In this document: positions 1 through 7,588 of the stretch, one piece after another
Layout: each line of letters starts with the position of its first letter
Position numbering within the stretch: position 1 is the first letter of the stretch
Assembly (NCBI GenBank): GCA_037139695.1
Contig: JBAXFX010000005.1
Span: forward strand, 1-30,412
Origin: JAAXTX01 sp037139695
GTDB lineage: Bacteria; Patescibacteriota; Minisyncoccia; Moranbacterales; UBA1568
Reading direction: 5' to 3'
DNA: 30,412 nt
The notes under the pieces: generated by a model
What the model was told of the DNA's origin: nothing
What the model saw: only the letters and a program-made list of their open reading frames with translations
Database searches by the model: none
Translations under genes and position numbers: made by a program

Positions 1-85
1 TGGTTTGCAGCCGAAATTTTCGGATTTCAGCCGGCAAGCGGATTTTTTGGCTTATTATCGTGGTGAGATTTGAGATAGATACTTA
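1..85 (+). repeat. Repeat element copy 1 (right part only, cut by window edge)
   Basis: These 85 bases align without gaps of note to the right part of the complete copy at 22798-22882, with only a few substitutions. The segment contains the near-palindrome CCGAAATTTTCGG and ends in the terminal repeat that reads TGAGATTTGAGATAGATACT followed by TA. The left end lies outside the window. It has the same orientation as the copy at 22694-22882 and ends 28 bases before the asnB start codon, so it may carry that gene's promoter or leader. Confidence 0.8.
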
Positions 86-113
86 CTGTTAATTGTTATC
101 TGTTGACTGTCGT

Positions 114-2015
114 ATGTGTGGAATAACCGGAAAACTTTCTTTCAATGATACGCCAGTCGATATCGCGGATATCGGGCGGATGAACGATGCCATCATTCAT
201 CGCGGACCGGACGACGGCGGATCGTATCTCTCGCCGGACGGGCGTGTCGGCCTTGGTCATCGACGGCTTTCGATCATCGACCTTTCTCCGCTCGGTCACC
301 AGCCGATGCGGTATATGGACCGATACGAGATCGTCTTCAACGGGGAGATCTATAATTTCCAGGAGAAGCGGGAGATGCTCGAGAAGGAGGGGTATGTTTT
401 CGCCTCGCACTCCGATACCGAGGTAATCCTCGCCCTCTATGACCGGTTCGGGAAGGATTGCCTCGAACACCTGCGCGGGATGTTCGCGTTCGCGATCTAC
501 GATGAGCGGGAGAAGACGCTGTTTTGTGCCCGTGACCGGGTCGGCAAAAAGCCCTTCAAGTATTATGCCGACGACAACGTATTCCTGTTCGCGTCCGAAC
601 TGAAGGCGATATTGACGCAGTCCGAGTATCATCGCGAGCCTGATTATCTGGCGATCCATCATTATCTGACGCTTCGCTATGTTCCGGCGCCACTGACCGG
701 ATTTTCCGGTATCAAGAAACTCGAGCCGGCACACTTCCTGTTCATCGATCTGAAGACGGGGACGATTGAGAAGGAGCGGTATTGGAAACTCGATTATTCC
801 GAAAAGCTCGACCTGTCGGAGGGGGAGTGGAAAAAGCGGATCATGGAGAAGCTTGAGGAATCGGTGAAGATCCGTATGGTGTCCGACGTGCCGATCGGGG
901 CATTTTTGTCCGGCGGGATCGACTCGAGTGCGATTGTCGGACTGATGAGCCGGCACAGCGACCGGCCCGTAAAGACGTTCTCCATCGGGTTCAAGGAGGA
1001 ACAATACAATGAACTTCCGTACGCCAAGACCGTGTCCGACCTGTTCAAAACGGAACATACGGAGTTTGTCGTCGAACCCAAGGCAATGGAGGTCATGCCG
1101 CTTTTGGTGCGACATTTCGAGGAACCGTTCGCGGACAAGAGTATGATCCCGACCTACTACGTGAGCAAACTGACGCGTGAACGCGTGACCGTGGCCCTCT
1201 CGGGCGACGGCGGGGACGAGAACTTCGCCGGGTATGCCCAGCACGGCATATTCCGGTTCTCACTTCTGTACGACAAAGTCCTCTTCTTGCACCGACTGAT
1301 CGTGTTACCAGTCACAGCCTTCCTGGCGGCGCGGGTCAAGAACACGTTCTTCCTGCGCGCGCATCAGTTCGCGAAGACCATGGCTGAGCCGTACGCGCAC
1401 CGGTATGCGAATTACATGTGCTACTTCACGGATGAGGAGAAGGAGATGGTCTATACCGATGATTTCCGGAAACGATTTTCCGATGTCGATTCCCTGGAGC
1501 TCGTCGCCTCGGAATTTTTCGGGAGCGGTTCGGCGGACCGGCTGGATCAGGCGCTCTTCGCCGACTTCATGACCTATCTGCCGGACGATCTCATGGTAAA
1601 GGCGGATATCACTACGATGGCGGTCGCGCTCGAATCGCGGAGCCCGTTCCTGGATCACGAGTTTCTGGAGCTGACGGCCAAGATTCCGAGCCGGTTGAAA
1701 ATCCGAGGGATGAACAATCGGAAATACATACTCAAGAAGTCTCTCGAAGGATTCCTGCCTGATAGTATCCTCTACCGAAAAAAGATGGGCTTCGCTTCGC
1801 CGATTGACATCTGGTTCAAGACGGACCTCCGGGACTATGCCCGCGAGTTGCTGTTGTCCCCGAAGGCGGTGTCACGCGTGATCTTCCGTAAAGAGGCAGT
1901 CGAAAAGATGCTCGATGACCATGTGACTACGAACATCAACTATGCCCGCCATATCCTAGCGCTCGTCGTGCTCGAATCGTGGTTCCTGGAATTTTTCGAT
2001 GAAAAAACGGCATGA
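114..2015 (+). CDS. asnB: Asparagine synthase (glutamine-hydrolysing), AsnB family
   Basis: 633-aa two-domain amidotransferase. The N-terminal class II glutaminase domain begins Met-Cys-Gly-Ile; Cys2 is the nucleophile freed when Met is removed, so ATG at 114 is the start rather than the in-frame TTG at 93, which would bury it behind seven residues. Other glutaminase motifs are RLSIID (51-56), NGEIYN (76-81) and SDTEV (100-104). The synthase domain carries the pyrophosphate loop SGGIDSS (266-272) and SGDGGDE (363-369). The family makes Asn from Asp, Gln and ATP in the cytoplasm, but relatives in polysaccharide loci amidate sugar carboxyl groups. Here the gene heads a surface-glycan region and overlaps the next membrane protein gene by 4 bp (ATGA). 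No clear ribosome-binding site is seen; the repeat element ends just upstream. Family assignment is secure; the substrate (Asp or a uronic acid) is open. Confidence 0.93.
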   Translation: MCGITGKLSFNDTPVDIADIGRMNDAIIHRGPDDGGSYLSPDGRVGLGHRRLSIIDLSPLGHQPMRYMDRYEIVFNGEIYNFQEKREMLEKEGYVFASHSDTEVILALYDRFGKDCLEHLRGMFAFAIYDEREKTLFCARDRVGKKPFKYYADDNVFLFASELKAILTQSEYHREPDYLAIHHYLTLRYVPAPLTGFSGIKKLEPAHFLFIDLKTGTIEKERYWKLDYSEKLDLSEGEWKKRIMEKLEESVKIRMVSDVPIGAFLSGGIDSSAIVGLMSRHSDRPVKTFSIGFKEEQYNELPYAKTVSDLFKTEHTEFVVEPKAMEVMPLLVRHFEEPFADKSMIPTYYVSKLTRERVTVALSGDGGDENFAGYAQHGIFRFSLLYDKVLFLHRLIVLPVTAFLAARVKNTFFLRAHQFAKTMAEPYAHRYANYMCYFTDEEKEMVYTDDFRKRFSDVDSLELVASEFFGSGSADRLDQALFADFMTYLPDDLMVKADITTMAVALESRSPFLDHEFLELTAKIPSRLKIRGMNNRKYILKKSLEGFLPDSILYRKKMGFASPIDIWFKTDLRDYARELLLSPKAVSRVIFRKEAVEKMLDDHVTTNINYARHILALVVLESWFLEFFDEKTA

Positions 2016-3007
2016 AAACGAAACTGAAAAAAACTATCGAGTTTATCCTGAAACTGCTGGTCACCTTCGGACTGTTGGCCTGGCTGATACTGAAGATCGA
2101 CTGGGCCGAGGTATTGACCTATCTTGAACGGATATCCGTCTGGCAGATCGTCCTCTATATCGGAGTGTTGCTGTTCGGTGTGCTTATTTCATCATACAAA
2201 TGGAAAATGCTGGCCGAGTTCAAAGGTCTTCCCGTCACGGTGACGGAGTGTTTCAAGCTTTACCTGACCGGCTCGTTCATCAACAACTTTTTCCCGTCCT
2301 TCATCGGCGGGGATACGAACCGGGCGTATCAACTGGGCAAAAAAAACGGTCGGTTTTCCGATGCCGTCGCAAGCGTGGTGATGGACCGGTTGACCGGATT
2401 ACTCGGCGCGATGGTCCTATCGGTGTGTTTTGCCGCGCTCAACTGGCGCGTAGTGAGCGAGCACGCCGTACTCTTGTGGATCGTGGCCGGCATACTTGCA
2501 TGCCTCGTCGGTGTCGCGTGTCTCGGGTATATCATGACCTTTCCGTTCTGGTCCCATGTGACCCGGTTCGTCCCGAAAAAGGCGATGGATTTCCTGTCTG
2601 CATTGCACGAGTATTACGACCACAAGGGAATGTTCGCCCGTGCCATGGGGCTGTCGGTGCTGTTCAGTCTGGTCGGGCTGGGATTGCAGAACGCCGTCAT
2701 CTTTTGGGCGCTCGGTATCCATGTCCGGGCACTTGATTATCTGTCTGTGATTTTCCTCATCAGCATCGTGTCGTCCGCACCGGTGAGTATTAATAATATC
2801 GGCATACAGGAGTGGGCCTACGTCACGTTCTTCGGGTTTTTCGGCGTCGCCTCGCCCGCGGTCATCGCCGTCTCGATCATCATCCGAATCCTGCAGATGC
2901 TGGTGAGCTTCACCGCGCTGCCGATGTATCTGAAGGGGCGGAAATCGGCTGGAAGCGGTTCAACTTCACTCGGGGCTAAAGGAACAGGTCCATCCGGAGG
3001 AGCATGA
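2012..3007 (+). CDS. Lysylphosphatidylglycerol synthase TM-region / UPF0104 family membrane protein
   Basis: 331-aa polytopic protein with about eight hydrophobic segments. The stretch around residues 90-135 (FINNFFPSFIGGDTNRAYQL, then VVMDRLTG) is the signature of the LPG_synthase_TM family (PF03706 type), which includes the flippase domain of MprF and archaeal AglD-like proteins. There is no C-terminal aminoacyl-transferase domain, so this is the stand-alone form often found in glycan or lipid loci. Its start ATG overlaps the asnB stop, suggesting translational coupling. The C-terminus is Gly/Ser-rich and hydrophilic. Its 3' end overlaps the convergent gene by 32 bp. A role in moving or modifying a polyprenyl- or phospholipid-linked substrate is inference. 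Confidence 0.8.
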   Translation: MKTKLKKTIEFILKLLVTFGLLAWLILKIDWAEVLTYLERISVWQIVLYIGVLLFGVLISSYKWKMLAEFKGLPVTVTECFKLYLTGSFINNFFPSFIGGDTNRAYQLGKKNGRFSDAVASVVMDRLTGLLGAMVLSVCFAALNWRVVSEHAVLLWIVAGILACLVGVACLGYIMTFPFWSHVTRFVPKKAMDFLSALHEYYDHKGMFARAMGLSVLFSLVGLGLQNAVIFWALGIHVRALDYLSVIFLISIVSSAPVSINNIGIQEWAYVTFFGFFGVASPAVIAVSIIIRILQMLVSFTALPMYLKGRKSAGSGSTSLGAKGTGPSGGA

Positions 3008-4199
3008 AGGTCAGACTGAGTGAGATGAGTATGAAGGCGGATGTCAGGAGGCGTTCCGCTTTTTTCGTGGAGTCTTTCCTGAAGAGCAGGAGGAAGACGA
3101 ACGGCACGATGAGATACCGTTGCTCGATAAGGAGCGAGGGGAGCGCTCCGGCGAGGATGAACGGGAATATGACGAGATATTCGCGCTTCAGGTCCATGAA
3201 AAAGAGTGTCCCGATACCGATGACGATCATAAGGACATAGAGCCATCGGTAGTCGCCATATGCCTGGCCGAGTGCCAGGTTCCGCAGGAAGTGTGCGTCC
3301 AGATTGTATTTGTGAAGGACCGGCGGGAGCAATACGAACGAGAGGCCGAGAGCCGCGCCGATCGGCAACACGATTGTCAGGAACCGCTTTCTTGCAGCGT
3401 CCGTGGCGTTTTTTACCGTGGCGACGATTATCGGGAGGAAGAGGAGTCCCGTGAGCGCGAGAAAAAAATAAACATTTCCCGCATAGAGGCCGAATACGTG
3501 ACTTTCCTTGTCCCCGATCGCTATGCCGCCGTTTTGCCAGACGAAGGCGATGAAGAAGAGGAATACCGGTGCGTACCAGAATGTTTTTTTCAGGAAGGCC
3601 ATGATGTGTTTCGTCGATACGGTGTAGCCGAACTCCGATACGTACGGAAAGAGCCAGATGAACGCTATCCAGAGTATCGAGTCCTGCCGGACCAGCACGC
3701 ATGAGAGCGATACGAGTGCCGAGGCGAGGTATTTTTTCTTTAACGAAAGCAGGAACGCGGTCAGGAGGAGGAATATCGAGAAGAGGTCGGTGTAGACGAG
3801 GGGAAAATAGAGGAATGTGACCGGAAAGAAGGCATACTGGAGCGTTCGCATCCACGGATTCCCGATGCGGAGCGTTTTTGAGATCCGGAAGAAGACGACA
3901 ATCGAAAGGATGGAGAAGAAGAGGCTGACCATCCGTACTTCCTGGAGGGATGGCTGTTTTTCCCCGTGAAAGAGGATCGTGGCCGAGGTGGCGATTACGG
4001 CATGGTAGCCGGGGATAGTCGTGAGATCGTCGATCATCGAATAGTTGCCCTTGAAAAAGCGTTGTATTTGCCGGCAGTGGGTCGCTTCGTCGACATAGGT
4101 CTTGTTGCCGAGGAAGATAATTCCCACCCAGACAAAAAGCGCGAGCGTGAGAAGCGGGAAAAATATTTCCTTCCGGTGCCGTGAGATGAAATCGGTCAT
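2976..4199 (-). CDS. ALG10/DIE2-like membrane glucosyltransferase (GT-C)
   Basis: 407-aa protein with about ten membrane segments. The first external loop has YVDEATHCRQIQRFF (35-49) and, shortly after, LTTIPGYH (59-66). This matches the Asp-Glu plus TTPPG arrangement of eukaryotic ALG10 (GT59), which adds the last alpha-1,2-glucose to the lipid-linked oligosaccharide. Further ALG10-like stretches are FPLVYTDLFSIF (132-143) and LVRQDSILW (169-177, compare FRQTNIVW). The donor would be a polyprenyl-phosphate sugar acting on the external face. It is the last gene of the leftward run that starts at 9450, 25 bp after the GH28 gene, with no obvious ribosome-binding site. The family resemblance comes from motif recall by eye; a more generic GT-C enzyme is the alternative. 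Confidence 0.68.
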   Translation of the reverse strand: MTDFISRHRKEIFFPLLTLALFVWVGIIFLGNKTYVDEATHCRQIQRFFKGNYSMIDDLTTIPGYHAVIATSATILFHGEKQPSLQEVRMVSLFFSILSIVVFFRISKTLRIGNPWMRTLQYAFFPVTFLYFPLVYTDLFSIFLLLTAFLLSLKKKYLASALVSLSCVLVRQDSILWIAFIWLFPYVSEFGYTVSTKHIMAFLKKTFWYAPVFLFFIAFVWQNGGIAIGDKESHVFGLYAGNVYFFLALTGLLFLPIIVATVKNATDAARKRFLTIVLPIGAALGLSFVLLPPVLHKYNLDAHFLRNLALGQAYGDYRWLYVLMIVIGIGTLFFMDLKREYLVIFPFILAGALPSLLIEQRYLIVPFVFLLLFRKDSTKKAERLLTSAFILISLSLTFMLLRMDLFL

Positions 4200-4224
4200 G
4201 ATCGTGATGTTCGCGAAGAAATGT

Positions 4225-5841
4225 TTAATATGAAACCTGGTCGGCCGGTACGTCAGCGTCTATCAGGATTTTCTTTTTCAATGCCACGGGGTTCGTGGCG
4301 GTGAGACTGATATGTTCCGTCGTGCTCCCGGAAATCGACGCGCATATCCGGAACAGTGCCGGGCAGGTCAGGCTGTCGATACTCACGTTGCGACCGTTTA
4401 CGATCGTGTACGGGAGAGTGTCCGTCGACCGTATGGCGACGGATGTCATCGTGACGCCGTCGACGTTTTGTAGAGACATGCCCGAACCGGACCCGATAGT
4501 CGAGTTCTCAATGGTCACGTTTCCGATCGGGCTTTCCTCGAGAGCGTCGAGGTCGATCGAGCTCTCGCGCGCGTGCGGACTGACGATGTTCGAAAAATGG
4601 ATATCACTGAAGGACGGGACACCGGTCGGGTCTCCCTCTGCCTGATCGGGTCCGTAGTGCATGGTCATCTGGATCGCGCTGAAGAGGACTTTGTCCATCC
4701 GGATATCCCGGAACCAGAGTGAGTTTGCGTTCACGCGCTCCGTCTCGAGTGCCTTCAGCCGGACGCCGTACTGACTGCCGCGCATCGTAAGTCCATACGC
4801 GAACACGTTCCGTACGCCGCCCGCGATCTCGCTGCCGACGGCGATGCCGGCGTGGCCGTTCTTGATGGTCGTGTTCCTGATGATGATATTCTCGGTGGGA
4901 ATATTCTCGGTCAGGCCGTCGCGCGCCTTGCCGGACTTGAGCGCGATCGCATCGTCGTGCGTATCGAACGATGAGCGCTCGACGAGGACATTCCGTGACG
5001 AATCGATATCCAGGCCGTCGTTATTCTGGCCGTCCGTGAGAACGGAGACGTTTCGGACGACGATATCGTGGCTGTATGTCGGATGGATCGTCCACATCGG
5101 TCCGCTCTCGATCGTGAAATCCTGGAACAGGATGGAGCCACAATGGACGAATTCGACGAATGCCGGCCGGAGCATCCTTTCTTGGGAACCGAAGATGCGG
5201 TCCGGAATCGGCACGCTCTGGTCTCCCATGGCATAGAGGGCATGGGTGACGACGAGGCTCCCGAGGCCCTTCCACGTATTCCCGTTACCGACGAGCCTGC
5301 CGGTTCCGGTAATCGCGATATTGTGCTTTCCGTAGGCGTAGACGAGCGGGGAATAGTTGTAGACATCGACTCCTTCATAACGCGAAAGGACGACCGGCAG
5401 GTAATCGTTCGGATCCGTACTGAACGATACGATGGCACCCGGATCGAGGTGAAGGTCGATGCCGTCTTCCAGATGTATCGCTCCGGTGAGCCAGGTGCCT
5501 TTCGGGATGACGACGTGTCCGCCACCCTGATTCGAACAGTCGGCGATGGCATCGGCTATCGGCTTGGTATTCTTGGTGGTCGCGTCCGGGACGGCGCCGT
5601 AGTCGGTGATGTCGCACGTGCGGTCCGGGAATACCGGTTGAACGATGGCGGGCATCGAAAACGGCGGCGTGATGTCGTCCGTATTCTCGAACGGGTCGAT
5701 GGAAACCGTCTCGTAGGTCGGCTGGGGTGCGTCGGAAACCGTTCCGATGCCGAGGGAAAGCACGGATACGAGCGGGAGGAAGACGGAGAGAGAGAGCGTG
5801 AATGTGCGGACGGTGGCTCTGTTCGGGATGGTCGGACGCAT
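4225..5841 (-). CDS. Secreted GH28 polygalacturonase-like glycoside hydrolase
   Basis: 538 aa. Residues 10-37 form a hydrophobic signal peptide or anchor, then a right-handed beta-helix starts at DYGAVPDATTKNT (80-92), the usual pectate-lyase-superfamily entry. GH28 catalytic positions are all visible: NNDGLD (Asp275, matching the NTD motif), HDDA (Asp296 and Asp297), GHAG (His330, GHG motif) and RLK (Arg361, Lys363, RIK motif). The 21-residue gap from Asp275 to Asp296 equals that in Aspergillus niger PGII. GH28 enzymes hydrolyse galacturonan or related uronic-acid and rhamnose linkages by inversion. The start lies 1 bp from the stop of the upstream GT-C gene, so it is almost certainly cotranscribed with it. 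It may trim the cell's own exported glycan or degrade environmental pectin; the position inside a glycosyltransferase operon favours the first. Confidence 0.88.
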   Translation of the reverse strand: MRPTIPNRATVRTFTLSLSVFLPLVSVLSLGIGTVSDAPQPTYETVSIDPFENTDDITPPFSMPAIVQPVFPDRTCDITDYGAVPDATTKNTKPIADAIADCSNQGGGHVVIPKGTWLTGAIHLEDGIDLHLDPGAIVSFSTDPNDYLPVVLSRYEGVDVYNYSPLVYAYGKHNIAITGTGRLVGNGNTWKGLGSLVVTHALYAMGDQSVPIPDRIFGSQERMLRPAFVEFVHCGSILFQDFTIESGPMWTIHPTYSHDIVVRNVSVLTDGQNNDGLDIDSSRNVLVERSSFDTHDDAIALKSGKARDGLTENIPTENIIIRNTTIKNGHAGIAVGSEIAGGVRNVFAYGLTMRGSQYGVRLKALETERVNANSLWFRDIRMDKVLFSAIQMTMHYGPDQAEGDPTGVPSFSDIHFSNIVSPHARESSIDLDALEESPIGNVTIENSTIGSGSGMSLQNVDGVTMTSVAIRSTDTLPYTIVNGRNVSIDSLTCPALFRICASISGSTTEHISLTATNPVALKKKILIDADVPADQVSY

Positions 5842-5842
5842 A

Positions 5843-7588
5843 TCATTTGAATAACGAATCCCAAGTGAGCAGCTTCGATATGTCGGACATCACGACCGAT
5901 CTCTTCCGGTCCGTATCGGACTGGCGCGTGCCGATGACGACCGTTTCGAGTGGCTGGAAGCGGGTCACCGTCAGCGTGCCGAAAGGCCTCGTCTCAAGCA
6001 CCGTGAAATCCGAACCGGGATCGAAGGAGTCGTCTGAAAAACGGATGTCGAAGTAGTTTCCTTCCGTGTAGAGCGACGAATCGCCCACCTCGTCGGAGTA
6101 GCCGATCCCACGTCGTTCCAAAAGGGCCCAGAACGCGGGCTCGTATTCGGACTTCGCGTCAAGGTAAACGGGATATCCGTTCTCGTCGTGTTTCGAGACG
6201 ATGTAGTCGACGATACCTTGTTCCTGTGAGAGCGTGATGCGGTTCGTGTTCGGGAAGATGTCGCCCGTCTCGATGTCGGCGCTTTCCGTCATGGGCGCGG
6301 TGTTTCTCAGTGTGGCAAACGCGGGGGCAATGGCGCGAAGATTAAGTCCGACAAGGGCCAGTATGACGATGCTGAATGCGACTAGGCGTAGGCGACTCTT
6401 TTCGGGACCGAATAATTCCAAGATAAATCCATAGAGGAGGATTGCCAACGGCGAAAGGAGGAGAAAGAACCTCGGATACATCCGGTAGCCGTCCGCGATA
6501 GAATAGATGAGATAAAAGGAGACGGCGAGCCAAAGGGAAATCAGGATGAGAAAATTTTTCCGGTCGGCATCCGTTTCCCTGAAGGTCCGTATGATCAGGA
6601 CGACTGATCCGAACACTGATAGGGCGAGCGCGAGGATTTTTAGGCCGAATCCGTCGCCATATACCCCTGGTTCAAATCCGTAATCCTTCAGTTTGATCCC
6701 GTTGATCTGGTCGTTTGCGGTATTGATGAAGAAGAACTCGTATGCGCCGTACTCGACCGTCTGGACCAGCGTGTCGGGCATAATGAAACTTCCCGGACTT
6801 GTTTTGACGAACTTCTCTTTCAGATAATGGAGGTTCTCCCGGTTCGTCTTGACATCGTTCAAGATGGCGGGGGAATAGACGAGAAAGACGATGCCAAGGG
6901 TCGCAAGCCAGACCTTCCATCTGAAGCGTGGACGGTTGATCGCGGTAAATATAATCGCGATGATCGGAATCACGAAGAACGAATTGAAATGAATCTGCGA
7001 TGTGACGGCGACCATCGCGACCGCGACCAGGAACCATCGGGCGGGATGTCTTTCACGGGGAGAGACACCGCGCAGGAGGGCGTAGAAGGAAAGGAGGACC
7101 AGGAACGGCAGTACGTTCGGGCTCCAGGAGAAGCGCGAATACATGACGAGGTAGAGCGAGACGGAGAAGATGGCCAGGAGCCCGATCGATTGGATCGTGG
7201 GAAAATATCGACGGCAGAAGAGGTAGAAGAGCGGTAATGCGAGAATCGACAAGAGAAGGATGTTCATCGCGTGTCCGGTCGGCGTGTTGCCGAATACTAT
7301 TGCGGACGCATATTCCATGTAATAGAAGGCTGGGCCGAGGCGCAGCATGCCACCGCCGACATTCGGTCCGAGGAGGGGAAGATTGCCGATGCCGTGATCG
7401 ACGGCGGGTGAGACGAGTTCGTAATCGAAGGCTTGATCTATCTCGAAGTGAAGCCAATCGGAAAAATGATAGGTGCGCAGGAAAATACCGACGCCGAAAA
7501 AAACCGCGATGGCGACAAGCTCCCATCGGTTCTTCCTCATGGTTCGAAGCGGTATTTCCTTCCGGGGTTCGACTGGCATAGGTACCAT
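5843..7588 (-). CDS. GT-C membrane glycosyltransferase, array family member 1 (divergent)
   Basis: 581 aa. After a short cytoplasmic N-terminus and the first membrane helix comes the family signature RTYHFSDWLHF and DQAFDYE (Asp51, Asp55), then PLLGPNVGGG, LRLGPAFYYMEY and YSRFSWSPN. These match the six paralogs on the other strand, but the usual DQxRDA is altered: Phe54 replaces Arg and Tyr56 replaces Ala. The external cysteine pair of the paralogs is also absent. The fold resembles ArnT/PMT (GT39-like) enzymes, with acidic residues in the first external loop and roughly ten helices. The ATG sits inside the upstream stop (TAATG), so translation is coupled to the 620-aa GT-C gene; downstream start Met17 is an alternative. 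Sugar and acceptor are unknown. Confidence 0.82.
   Translation of the reverse strand: MVPMPVEPRKEIPLRTMRKNRWELVAIAVFFGVGIFLRTYHFSDWLHFEIDQAFDYELVSPAVDHGIGNLPLLGPNVGGGMLRLGPAFYYMEYASAIVFGNTPTGHAMNILLLSILALPLFYLFCRRYFPTIQSIGLLAIFSVSLYLVMYSRFSWSPNVLPFLVLLSFYALLRGVSPRERHPARWFLVAVAMVAVTSQIHFNSFFVIPIIAIIFTAINRPRFRWKVWLATLGIVFLVYSPAILNDVKTNRENLHYLKEKFVKTSPGSFIMPDTLVQTVEYGAYEFFFINTANDQINGIKLKDYGFEPGVYGDGFGLKILALALSVFGSVVLIIRTFRETDADRKNFLILISLWLAVSFYLIYSIADGYRMYPRFFLLLSPLAILLYGFILELFGPEKSRLRLVAFSIVILALVGLNLRAIAPAFATLRNTAPMTESADIETGDIFPNTNRITLSQEQGIVDYIVSKHDENGYPVYLDAKSEYEPAFWALLERRGIGYSDEVGDSSLYTEGNYFDIRFSDDSFDPGSDFTVLETRPFGTLTVTRFQPLETVVIGTRQSDTDRKRSVVMSDISKLLTWDSLFK

Noticed and set aside
93..113. 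TTG start for asnB giving a 640-aa protein
   Set aside because: It would put seven residues before the Cys that must be N-terminal in class II glutaminases; ATG 114 gives Met-Cys directly.
96..1244. Long open frame on the minus strand opposite asnB (382 aa)
   Set aside because: It lies wholly opposite a well-supported gene, has no recognisable motif and an Arg/His/Pro-rich composition typical of shadow frames in GC-rich DNA.
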